A stretch of DNA of 64,000 bases. It comes from Streptomyces sp. H27-H5 (GTDB lineage: Bacteria; Actinomycetota; Actinomycetes; Streptomycetales; Streptomycetaceae). A program made the position numbers and the translations under genes. Shown here piece by piece: positions 53,401 to 63,199 of this stretch. The notes beneath the pieces were generated by a model. It was not told the DNA's origin. It saw only the letters and a program-made list of their open reading frames with translations, and did no database searches. The DNA is taken from positions 1 through 64,000 of the forward strand of contig NZ_JAPNLK010000042.1 of assembly GCF_026627505.1 (NCBI RefSeq), written 5' to 3'. The first letter of the stretch is position 1. Every line of letters starts with the position of its first letter.

Positions 53401-54192
53401 ATGACCACTTCCGACAACGAGATCGTCTGCCGCCGCCTGGTCGGCCGTACCGCCGTCATCACCGGAGCCGGCAGCGGCATCGGTCTCGCCACCGCGCGCC
53501 GCCTCGCCTCCGAGGGCGCCAACATCGTCTGCGGGGACATCGACGAGACCGCCGGCAAGGCCGCGGCCGAGGAAGTCGGCGGGACCTTCGTCAAGGTCGA
53601 CGTCACCAGCCCCGAGGAGGTCGAAGCGCTCTTCAAGACCGCCTTCGACACCTACGGCTCGGTCGACATCGCCTTCAACAACGCGGGCATCTCACCCCCC
53701 GACGACGACTCGATCCTCACCACGGGCCTGGAGGCCTGGAAGCGGGTCCAGGACGTCAACCTGACCTCCGTCTACCTCTGCTGCAAGGCCGCCCTGCCCT
53801 ACATGCAGCGCCAGGGCCGCGGCTCCATCATCAACACCGCCTCCTTCGTCGCGATCATGGGCGCCGCCACCTCCCAGATCTCCTACACCGCCTCCAAGGG
53901 CGGCGTGCTCGCCATGTCCCGCGAACTCGGCGTGCAGTTCGCCCGCGAGGGCATCCGCGTCAACGCGCTGTGCCCGGGACCGGTCAACACCCCGCTCCTC
54001 CAGGAACTGTTCGCCAAGGACCCCGAGCGGGCCGCCCGTCGCCTCGTGCACATCCCGCTGGGCCGGTTCGCCGAACCCACCGAGATCGCCGCGGCCGTGG
54101 CCTTCCTCGCCAGCGACGACTCCTCCTTCATCAACGCCACCGACTTCCTCGTCGACGGCGGCATCTCCGGCGCGTACGTCACCCCCCTGTAG
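53401..54192 (+). CDS. Short-chain dehydrogenase/reductase
   Basis: A 263-residue classical SDR. The cofactor site is VITGAGSGIGLATARRLASEG, followed by NNAGIS. The catalytic set is Ser/Tyr/Lys with SYTASKGGVLAMSREL, and the C-terminus is ATDFLVDGGISGAYVTPL. It is the third gene of the ligase operon, 7 bp after the dehydrogenase. It probably oxidises an alcohol group of the amide intermediate (fitting ethanolamine, which carries one) to the aldehyde. That role is inferred from position. Confidence 0.9.
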   Translation: MTTSDNEIVCRRLVGRTAVITGAGSGIGLATARRLASEGANIVCGDIDETAGKAAAEEVGGTFVKVDVTSPEEVEALFKTAFDTYGSVDIAFNNAGISPPDDDSILTTGLEAWKRVQDVNLTSVYLCCKAALPYMQRQGRGSIINTASFVAIMGAATSQISYTASKGGVLAMSRELGVQFAREGIRVNALCPGPVNTPLLQELFAKDPERAARRLVHIPLGRFAEPTEIAAAVAFLASDDSSFINATDFLVDGGISGAYVTPL

Positions 54193-54234
54193 CCGACCCG
54201 CCGGGGGCGCGCCGAACGCCCCGACCACACCCCC

Positions 54235-54268
54235 CGACAGCCGGGCGTCGCACGACGCCCGGCTGTCG
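54235..54268 (+). terminator. Terminator of the amine operon
   Basis: A perfect 16-bp stem (54235-54250 with 54253-54268) around CA, 43 bp past the SDR stop. Confidence 0.85.
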
Positions 54269-54319
54269 TGCCCCACCGTCCGCGACGATCCCCGCAGGAA
54301 GCAGGAGTGTCCAACCCCG

Positions 54320-55621
<1,302 letters not shown>

Positions 55622-55645
55622 CCGACGAGATCCGAAGGAGACGGC

Positions 55646-56839
55646 TCAGAGGAACGTGCGGCCCTCGCCCCGGTACGTCGGGGCGGTGGCCGTCACCCGA
55701 TCACCCTCGACGAGGTGCAACGTGTCGAAGCGCTCGCACAGTTCGCCCGCCTTCGCGTGCCGGAACCACACCCGGTCGCCGATCAGCAGATCGTCGGCCG
55801 GGCCGCCGAGCAGCGGCGTCTGGACCTCGCCGGCGCCCTCCTGCGGGTCGTAGCGCAGGCCCGCGGGGAGGTACGGCACGGGCAGCCGGTCGGGGCCGGG
55901 CGCACCCGAGGCCGGATACCCGCCGCCGAGCACGGTCACGACACCCACGCCGGGCCTGCGGACCACGGGCTGGGCGAACAGGGCGGCCGGGCGTCCCCGG
56001 AAGGACGTGTAGTTGTCGAACAGCCGCGGCACGTAGAGCCCCGAACCGGCGGCGATCTCCGTGACCGCGTCCTCGGCGGCGGTCTGCTGCACGCTGCCGG
56101 TACCGCCCCCGTTGACGAACTCCAGGTCGGGCACCACCGCGCGGACGGCCCGAACCGTCTCGGCGCGCCGGGCCGCCAGCTCCTTGCGCGCCGCGGCCTG
56201 CATCAGACGGATCGCCCGGGACCGCAACGGACGCCCGGCCAACGAGTCGCCGACACCGGCGACATGACCCTCGTAGCCCATCAGCCCCACGACCCGGAAC
56301 CCCGCACGGGCCGTGACCGCACGGGCCAGGTCCGCGAGCTGCCGCGGCTCGCGCAGCGGCGAACGGCGGGCGCCCACCCGGACCCTGCCGCCGAGGAGGT
56401 GCAGCGCGGTGTCCAACTCCAGGCAGACCCGGATCTCCTGGGAACCGCCGTCGCGGGCCCGGTCGATGAGTTCCACCTGGGCGATGTCGTCCACCATCAC
56501 GGTGATCGCCCCGGCCAGTTTGGGATCGTCCGCGAGTTCCGCGAAACCGGTGAGGTCGGCGGAGGGATAGGCGAGGAGCACGTCCTCGAACCCGGAACGG
56601 GCCAGCCAGATGCTCTCGGCGAGGGTGTACGACATGATTCCCGCGAACCCGGGTCGGGCCAGCACCCGTTCGAGCAGCACACGACACCGCACGGACTTGC
56701 TGGCCACCCGGATCGGCTTGCCGGCCGCACGGCGCACGAGGTCGTCGGCGTTGGCGTCGAACGCGGCCAGATCGACGATGGCCAGCGGCGCGTCGAGGTG
56801 GGCGGTGGCCTTGTCGTACCGGGCACGGTCGGAAGTCAT
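55646..56839 (-). CDS. PLP-dependent alanine-racemase-fold enzyme (amino acid deaminase/aldolase)
   Basis: A 397-residue protein of the D-threonine aldolase/alanine racemase N-terminal fold. The PLP lysine is in PIRVASKSVRCRVLLE (about residue 47). FVNGGGTGSVQQT and the C-terminal metal site region HAKAGELCERFDTLHLVEGD match D-threonine aldolase-like enzymes. ATG 56839. The substrate is a D-amino acid or 3-hydroxy-amino acid by family. It is convergent with the secreted HAD gene and divergent from the mycosin pair. Confidence 0.86.
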   Translation of the reverse strand: MTSDRARYDKATAHLDAPLAIVDLAAFDANADDLVRRAAGKPIRVASKSVRCRVLLERVLARPGFAGIMSYTLAESIWLARSGFEDVLLAYPSADLTGFAELADDPKLAGAITVMVDDIAQVELIDRARDGGSQEIRVCLELDTALHLLGGRVRVGARRSPLREPRQLADLARAVTARAGFRVVGLMGYEGHVAGVGDSLAGRPLRSRAIRLMQAAARKELAARRAETVRAVRAVVPDLEFVNGGGTGSVQQTAAEDAVTEIAAGSGLYVPRLFDNYTSFRGRPAALFAQPVVRRPGVGVVTVLGGGYPASGAPGPDRLPVPYLPAGLRYDPQEGAGEVQTPLLGGPADDLLIGDRVWFRHAKAGELCERFDTLHLVEGDRVTATAPTYRGEGRTFL

Positions 56840-57070
56840 GGCGGCAGCCTGCCATGCCGGTGTACCGGTGGGTAGGGGGTTCGAGTCACCACCCTGCGCG
56901 GCCGAGGACCGCCGCCGACCACCGGCGGCCCCGGCCGTCCGCCCCGCGCGTGGCCCCGGCGACCGGGGCGGGGAGCCCGCGGTCGACCGCGCACCCCTTC
57001 GACCCCCCTGCCGGAGCCCCCGTACAGTACGGGGAAGGCCGCAGCGTAAGAACGGGGGCGGAGCAGCCGG

Positions 57071-57850
57071 ATGACGACGTCCACACCGCAATCGCCGGTC
57101 CTGGCCGAGACCGACCCGCCCCCGCGCCGACGCCCCGCCCGCGTGACGGCCGCCGTCCTGTTCGGGGTGCTGGGAGCCGGCCTCGTCGGCGGAGCCGCGT
57201 TCACCGCCTGGAACGAACACCGGGAAGCACACCGCCCCGTGGCCCCCGACGCCGCCTACCGCGAGGCGGCCACGCTCTGGCGCGACGCCCCCGTCGACCG
57301 CCTCTTCCCGCCCGCCCTCGACGGCCGCGACAAGGGCCCCGACGGCGCCGACCGGTCCTGGACCCGGATCGCCCTCGCCCCCGACGCCGACTGCCCCGCC
57401 GCGCTCGACGCCACCTGGCGGGCGACCCTGGCCGACACCGGCTGCACCCGCGTGCTCCGCGCCACCTACATCGACTCCACCCGCAGCTCCCTGATCGCCG
57501 TCGGCCTGGTCTTCACCACCGCGGACTCCACCACCATGGCCGGCTTCCGCGACCGGATGACCCTCCCCTCCGCCTTCGGGTTCTCCGACTCCCGGCGCGC
57601 CGCCTGGACCGCCACCCCGATCGCGGGCGCCCCGGCGATCGTCTACACCGTCTCCGCCTTCGCCGACGGCCGCGCACCGGACGCCCCCCGGCCCGCCGAG
57701 GAGGCCGTCCGGCAGGACGCGACCGGCGTCGTCGCCGAGTCCGGGCTCGGCCACGACGCCAAGGCCGTCGCGTCCGAGGTGGGGCACGCAGTCGCCGCCC
57801 TGGCCGCCCCGCCCGCGTCACCCGCCCCGGACCGGAAGGCCCGACCGTGA
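57071..57850 (+). CDS. Putative membrane-anchored protein co-transcribed with a mycosin-like protease
   Basis: A 259-residue protein. A cytosolic Pro/Arg-rich start precedes one transmembrane helix (VTAAVLFGVLGAGLVGGAAFTAW, about residues 26-48), then an extracytoplasmic domain with two Cys (DADCPAAL, TGCTRVL). Its stop overlaps the protease start by 4 bp (GTGA), so the two are translationally coupled and probably interact. I do not recognise a named family. Confidence 0.78.
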   Translation: MTTSTPQSPVLAETDPPPRRRPARVTAAVLFGVLGAGLVGGAAFTAWNEHREAHRPVAPDAAYREAATLWRDAPVDRLFPPALDGRDKGPDGADRSWTRIALAPDADCPAALDATWRATLADTGCTRVLRATYIDSTRSSLIAVGLVFTTADSTTMAGFRDRMTLPSAFGFSDSRRAAWTATPIAGAPAIVYTVSAFADGRAPDAPRPAEEAVRQDATGVVAESGLGHDAKAVASEVGHAVAALAAPPASPAPDRKARP

Positions 57851-59034
57851 GCCGTCCGACCGCGAGCCGCGCCGCCGCCGCGCTCGCCCTCGCCGCCCTC
57901 CTCGCCGCGGCCGGCGCGCACCCCGCCTCCGCCGACGCCATCCGGGACCGCCAGTGGGGCCTGCTGGCCCTGCGCGCGGAGGAGGCGTGGGGAACCACCC
58001 AGGGCGACGGGGTCACGGTCGCCGTCCTCGACACCGGCGTGGACGCCACCCACCCCGACCTCGCCGGCCAAGTGCTCGACGGCACCGACCTCGTCGGCAT
58101 GGGCGCCGGCCGCGGCGACCGGGCCTGGGCCCGGCACGGCACCGCCATGGCGAGCATCATCGCCGGACGCGGCCACGGCCCCAGCCGCAGCCAAGGCGTC
58201 CTCGGCATCGCCCCGCAGGCCAGGATCCTGCCGGTACGGGTGATCCTGGAAGAGGCCGACCCGGGCCGGGCGAAGGCCCGCGGAAGCAAGTCCGGGGCCC
58301 TCGCCGAGGGCATCCGCTGGGCCGCCGACCACGGCGCCGACGTCATCAACCTCTCGCTCGGCGACGACAGCGAATCCGCCCACCACGAGGGCGCCGAGGA
58401 CGAGGCGGTCCGGTACGCGCTCGGCAAGGGCGTCGTCGTCGTCGCCTCCGCGGGCAACGGCGGCGAGCGCGGCGACCCCACCTCCTACCCGGCCGCCTAC
58501 CCGGGGGTCATCGCCGTCACGGCCGTCGACCGCAAGGGCCGCAAGGCCGACTTCTCCACGCGCCACTGGTACGCGACCGTCAGCGCCCCCGGCGTGGACG
58601 TGGTCATCGCGGACCCCGACCGTTCCTACTACGAGGCGTGGGGCACCAGCGCCGCGGCCGCCTTCGTCTCCGGCACCGTGGCCCTGGTCAAGTCCGCGCA
58701 CCCGGACCTGTCCCCGGCGCAGATCAGGAAGCTGCTGGAGGACACCGCCTCCGACGCCCCGTCCGGCGGCCGCGACGACGCCCGCGGCCACGGCACGGTG
58801 GACGCGGTCGCCGCCCTCCAGGCCGCGGACGCGCTCCGCCCCGAAGCGCCGCTGCCCACCCCCGTCCCGGCCGGCCGGGAGTACTTCGGCCCCGGCCCCG
58901 TGCCCGTCCGCCCACCGGAACGCACGGCACGCCTGGGGGCCCCGGTGGCCGCGGCCGCGGGTGTGGTGCTGCTCGCACTGGCCGGCGTACTGGCCCGGCG
59001 CCCGAGGGTTTCGCGGCGGGATAGGGTCGGTTGA
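57847..59034 (+). CDS. Mycosin-like membrane-anchored subtilase (MycP type)
   Basis: A 395-residue S8 serine protease. Signal peptide (about 1-30); catalytic triad DTGVDATHPDL (Asp), ARHGTAMASIIAG (His), and GTSAAAAFVSGTVALV (Ser). A Pro-rich linker and a C-terminal membrane helix (LGAPVAAAAGVVLLALAGVLA) place the domain outside the membrane. This arrangement matches MycP of type VII secretion, but no esx, eccC or eccD gene is in the window. GTG 57847 is translationally coupled to the upstream gene. Confidence 0.92.
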   Translation: MSRPTASRAAAALALAALLAAAGAHPASADAIRDRQWGLLALRAEEAWGTTQGDGVTVAVLDTGVDATHPDLAGQVLDGTDLVGMGAGRGDRAWARHGTAMASIIAGRGHGPSRSQGVLGIAPQARILPVRVILEEADPGRAKARGSKSGALAEGIRWAADHGADVINLSLGDDSESAHHEGAEDEAVRYALGKGVVVVASAGNGGERGDPTSYPAAYPGVIAVTAVDRKGRKADFSTRHWYATVSAPGVDVVIADPDRSYYEAWGTSAAAAFVSGTVALVKSAHPDLSPAQIRKLLEDTASDAPSGGRDDARGHGTVDAVAALQAADALRPEAPLPTPVPAGREYFGPGPVPVRPPERTARLGAPVAAAAGVVLLALAGVLARRPRVSRRDRVG

Positions 59035-59036
59035 TT

Positions 59037-59777
59037 GTGGCGAACAAGAACATTCCCGACCCCGGTTTCTCCGACGACGACGGCTCCGCCGATCCCGCCC
59101 TGAGCGCGGCCCTCGCCGCCTGGTCCCTCGACAGGGCGCGGGAACCGGAGGTGCTGGCCGCCCTCGCGGGCGCCCGCCTGCTGGTTCCCGTGGTCGCGGT
59201 CCTCGGCGAGGTGGAGACCGACCCGGAGACCGGCCTCAAGCGCGAGAAGACCAGCGACATGGCGGTCCCCACCCTCACGGCGGGGGACCGGCGGGCGCTG
59301 CCCGCCTTCACCTCGATCGCCTCGCTGGCGCTCTGGGACCCGGCGGCCCGCCCGGTCGCCGTGCCGCTGCACCAGGCCCTGGCCGCCGCGGCGCACGAGA
59401 AGGCCGACACGATCGTCCTCGACCTGGCCGGTCCGGTGACCTACCAGCTGACCGGTCCGGCCCTGCTCGCCCTCGCGGAGGGCCGGACGGGCGCGAGCCC
59501 GGTGGACGACCCCGCCGTGCGCGAGGCCGTACGGGCGGCCGTGGCCGCCGAGCCCGACGTGCTCCGCGCCCACCTGGTCGCGGGTCGGGGGGACGCCGAC
59601 GGGACGCTCGCGATCGTGCCGGCCGCCGGCGCGCAGCCGGCCGCGACCGCGCGCCGGGTGGCCGAGGCCATCGCGGCCGACGAGACCCTGCGCGGCCGGC
59701 TGGTGCGCGGGCTGGACCTGGCGCTGCTGCCGCCGGACGCGCCGGCCCCGCCCGGCGAGCCGCTGTACGTCCGCTGA
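59037..59777 (+). CDS. SseB-family protein
   Basis: A 246-residue cytosolic protein with the SseB N-terminal domain (ALAGARLLVPVVAVLGEVE ... LPAFTSIASLALWDPAARPVAVPL). A helical C-terminal half follows. GTG 59037 lies 9 bp after a TAGGGT box and lacks a Shine-Dalgarno sequence, so the message is nearly leaderless. The gene abuts the protease stop but has its own promoter signal. Function of this family in actinomycetes is unknown. Confidence 0.8.
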   Translation: MANKNIPDPGFSDDDGSADPALSAALAAWSLDRAREPEVLAALAGARLLVPVVAVLGEVETDPETGLKREKTSDMAVPTLTAGDRRALPAFTSIASLALWDPAARPVAVPLHQALAAAAHEKADTIVLDLAGPVTYQLTGPALLALAEGRTGASPVDDPAVREAVRAAVAAEPDVLRAHLVAGRGDADGTLAIVPAAGAQPAATARRVAEAIAADETLRGRLVRGLDLALLPPDAPAPPGEPLYVR

Positions 59778-59835
59778 GACGCGAACGGCGCCGGCCCCCT
59801 CGGAATCGTCCGAGGGGGCCGGCGCCGTTCGCGTC
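59778..59835. terminator. Very long perfect bidirectional hairpin
   Basis: A 27-bp perfect stem (59778-59804 with 59809-59835) closes an ATCG loop, directly after the SseB stop and before the convergent DUF1844 stop. It is the longest perfect stem in the window. Confidence 0.92.
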
Positions 59836-59839
59836 CCGG

Positions 59840-60217
59840 TCAGGAGAAGACGGGACCCGTGAACTTCTCGCCCGGCCCCTGGCCCGGCTCGTCCGGCACC
59901 AGGGAGGCCTCGCGGAAGGCCAGCTGGAGCGACTTCAGACCGTCGCGCAGCGGAGCCGCGTGGAAGGAGCTGATCTCGGTGGCGCTCGCGGTGACCAGCC
60001 CGGCCAGGGCGGTGATCAGCTTGCGGGCCTCGTCGAGGTCCTTGTACTCGGAATCCGGCTTGTCCAGGCCCAGGTTGACCGCCGCGGCGCTCAGCAGGTG
60101 CACGGCCACCGTGGTGATCACCTCGACGGCGGGCACGTCCGCGATGTCGCGGGTCATGGCGTCGTAGTCGGGGGCCTGGTCGGCGTCGGTGGCGGGAGTG
60201 GGGGTCGCGTCAGTCAT
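59840..60217 (-). CDS. DUF1844 family protein
   Basis: A 125-residue soluble protein. The core VPAVEVITTVAVHLLSAAAVNLGL followed by LDEARKLITALAGLVTAS is the DUF1844 signature, thought to be helical. ATG 60217. It is divergent from the infC operon. DUF1844 genes often neighbour infC in actinobacteria. Function unknown. Confidence 0.88.
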   Translation of the reverse strand: MTDATPTPATDADQAPDYDAMTRDIADVPAVEVITTVAVHLLSAAAVNLGLDKPDSEYKDLDEARKLITALAGLVTASATEISSFHAAPLRDGLKSLQLAFREASLVPDEPGQGPGEKFTGPVFS

Positions 60218-60289
60218 GTCCCACACGATAAGCCGGGTCGCGCGGCCCGCCGACCGGTGCTCGGGGTGAGCGGGTCTGGCGCGCGGTGC

Positions 60290-60295
60290 TATATT
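60290..60295 (+). promoter_or_regulatory. Promoter of the infC-rpmI-rplT operon (extended -10)
   Basis: TATATT preceded by TGC forms an extended -10 element (TGnTATATT). No strong -35 is seen. It would give a leader of about 290 bases. The 374-bp gap 60218-60591 is this leader plus promoter. Confidence 0.6.
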
Positions 60296-60477
60296 GGGTT
60301 AACGACCGGCCGGAGACGCATGTCCCCGGCCCACAAGTGGAGGCTCCGATCTCCCACCTGACCGCCCTCCGGGGTGGCGGGTCACCGGTCAGGCGGTATC
60401 CATCGTTCCGTACGGACGATGGAAAGCCGCCCGAGTTGCGCCCCGCGTTCGCATGCGGCGGTGCTCCGGTCTTTTGG

Positions 60478-60508
60478 AGCCCCTGCCTGTGCCCGGCGGG
60501 GCTTTTTT
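60478..60508 (+). terminator. Transcription attenuator in the infC leader
   Basis: AGCCCC (60478-60483) pairs with GGGGCT (60498-60503), with three further GCC/GGC pairs past a bulged T. T5 follows (60504-60508). It is a complete intrinsic terminator 84 bp before the coding start, placed for attenuation. Leaders of infC-rpmI-rplT are controlled by L20 in Bacillus, so the same logic is plausible here. Confidence 0.75.
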
Positions 60509-60591
60509 CATTCCCCGCCGCGGTTGGTCTGACGACAATAACGTCAGCGGCTGTCTGCCAGGCAGTCGTGTGGTGCTACCGAGGAGGATCC

Positions 60592-61299
60592 ATCAGCACC
60601 GAGCCCCGCATCAACGACCGGATTCGCGTTCCCGAGGTACGACTCGTCGGTCCCAGCGGCGAGCAGGTCGGCATCGTGCCGCTTGCGAAGGCGCTTGAGC
60701 TCGCGCAGGAGTACGACCTCGACCTGGTCGAGGTCGCGGCGTCCGCACGCCCGCCGGTCTGCAAGCTCATGGACTACGGCAAGTTCAAGTACGAGTCGGC
60801 CATGAAGGCCCGTGAGGCGCGCAAGAACCAGGCGCACACGGTCATCAAGGAAATGAAGCTCCGGCCGAAGATCGACCCGCACGACTATGACACCAAGAAG
60901 GGTCACGTCGTTCGGTTCCTCAAGCAGGGCGACAAGGTCAAGATCACGATCATGTTCCGCGGTCGCGAGCAGTCCAGGCCGGAACTCGGCTACCGACTGC
61001 TGCAGCGCCTCGCCTCGGACGTCGAGGACCTCGGGTTCATCGAGTCGAACCCGAAGCAGGACGGCCGAAACATGATCATGGTTCTCGGTCCGCACAAGAA
61101 GAAGACCGAGGCGATGGCCGAAGCCCGCGAGGCGCAGGCCGCCCGCAAGGCCGAGCGCCAGGGTGTCGCCCTCACCGACGACGAGGCTCCTTCCGAGGAC
61201 GTCGTCGAGGTGACGGAGGACGCCGACGACACGGTCGCCTCCGCCGAGGCAGCCTCCGACGAGGCGGACACCTCGCACGAGGCACCTGCCGAGGCCTGA
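60592..61299 (+). CDS. infC: Translation initiation factor IF-3, probable ATC start
   Basis: IF-3 keeps ribosomal subunits apart and rejects non-canonical start codons. The N-domain (STEPRINDRIRVPEVRLVGPSGEQVGIVPLAKAL) and the C-domain (DYDTKKGHVVRFLKQGDKVKITIMFRGREQSRP) are complete. The 235-residue reading starts at ATC, because GAGGAGG lies at 60581-60587 only 4 bases upstream. The only in-frame GTG nearby is 60568, which would sit before this ribosome site. An acidic Asp/Glu/Ala tail of about 50 residues extends past the usual 180-residue length. Confidence 0.92.
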   Translation: MSTEPRINDRIRVPEVRLVGPSGEQVGIVPLAKALELAQEYDLDLVEVAASARPPVCKLMDYGKFKYESAMKAREARKNQAHTVIKEMKLRPKIDPHDYDTKKGHVVRFLKQGDKVKITIMFRGREQSRPELGYRLLQRLASDVEDLGFIESNPKQDGRNMIMVLGPHKKKTEAMAEAREAQAARKAERQGVALTDDEAPSEDVVEVTEDADDTVASAEAASDEADTSHEAPAEA

Positions 61300-61404
61300 T
61301 TCCGGGGCAGCCCGTCTCGGATCACCGACACAACTTGACGCTCCCGCGAGCCGGTCCCGCAACGGACCGGTGGGGGGCGCCACCGACGAGGAGATAACGG
61401 CGCT

Positions 61405-61599
61405 ATGCCGAAGAACAAGACGCACAGCGGTTCCAAGAAGCGCTTCAAGATCACCGGCTCCGGCAAGGTGCTCCGTGAGCGCGCCGGCAAGCGCCACCTG
61501 CTCGAGCACAAGTCGTCCCGTGTCACCCGCCGCCTGACCGGCACCGCGGAGATGGCTCCCGGCGACGCCGCGAAGATCAAGAAGCTTCTCGGCAAGTGA
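61405..61599 (+). CDS. rpmI: 50S ribosomal protein L35
   Basis: A 64-residue basic ribosomal protein with the family start MPKNKTHSGSKKRFKITGSG and GKRHLLEHKSSRVTRRL. It is the second gene of infC-rpmI-rplT, 105 bp after infC. GAGGAG precedes the ATG. Confidence 0.98.
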   Translation: MPKNKTHSGSKKRFKITGSGKVLRERAGKRHLLEHKSSRVTRRLTGTAEMAPGDAAKIKKLLGK

Positions 61600-61700
61600 C
61601 GCTCGCCGCTCCCACCACGGGAGCGGGACGTCAGGACCGGGACCCCATCGAATTCGGGCCGTGTGAAGACAACCACGGCCCCGCTACAAGGAGTTAAAAA

Positions 61701-62087
61701 GTGGCACGCGTCAAGCGGGCAGTAAACGCCCACAAGAAGCGCCGGGCGATCCTCGAGGCGGCCTCCGGCTACCGCGGTCAGCGTTCGCGCCTGTACCGCA
61801 AGGCCAAGGAGCAGGTCACCCACTCGCTGGTCTACAACTTCAACGACCGCAAGAAGCGCAAGGGCGACTTCCGTCAGCTGTGGATCCAGCGCATCAACGC
61901 CGCTGCCCGCCAGAACGGCATGACGTACAACCGCCTCATCCAGGGTCTGAAGGCCGCCAACATCGAGGTGGACCGCAAGATCCTCGCGGAGCTGGCCGTC
62001 AACGACGCCAACGCGTTCGCCGCGCTGGTCGAGGTCGCCCAGAAGGCGCTTCCGGCCGACGTCAACGCCCCGAAGGCCGCTGCCTAA
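61701..62087 (+). CDS. rplT: 50S ribosomal protein L20
   Basis: A 128-residue protein, MARVKRAVNAHKKRRAILEAASGYRGQRSRLYRKAKEQ. It binds 23S rRNA early in assembly and is the regulator of its own operon in other bacteria. GTG 61701 follows AAGGAG by 7 bp. The C-terminus ends in an Ala/Pro-rich extension. Confidence 0.98.
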   Translation: MARVKRAVNAHKKRRAILEAASGYRGQRSRLYRKAKEQVTHSLVYNFNDRKKRKGDFRQLWIQRINAAARQNGMTYNRLIQGLKAANIEVDRKILAELAVNDANAFAALVEVAQKALPADVNAPKAAA

Positions 62088-62119
62088 GGCGTAGCCGGCC
62101 GCATCACGCGACCGGCACC

Positions 62120-62160
62120 CACGGACCCGCAGGCTCCACGCCTGCGGGTCCGTGTGCTTT
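62120..62160 (+). terminator. Terminator of the infC operon
   Basis: A perfect 15-bp stem (62120-62134 with 62140-62154) closes a 5-base loop and is followed by TGCTTT. Confidence 0.88.
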
Positions 62161-62285
62161 CGCCCCGCACCGCCGGGGCGGGACCTCGCACCCCGCCACC
62201 ACGTTGGCTCCCGCGACCGCCGGGCTCCGTCCGTCGGCGAACCCGCGCAGCCACGCCCCGGACCCCGAGAGAGAACCGCAGACAC

Positions 62286-63143
<858 letters not shown>

Positions 63144-63199
63144 TAATGTGGCGGCCCGGGGGGCCCACTGCGCTACTCGGAGATGTGGGGTACGGGGAC

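Noticed and set aside
55646..57787. 713-residue version of the PLP enzyme
   Set aside because: The additional 316 residues are the antisense of the mycosin-partner gene. The conserved fold starts at ATG 56839.
57847..59034. Type VII secretion locus
   Set aside because: Only the mycosin-like protease and one small partner gene are present. No EccB, EccC, EccD or WXG100 genes were seen.
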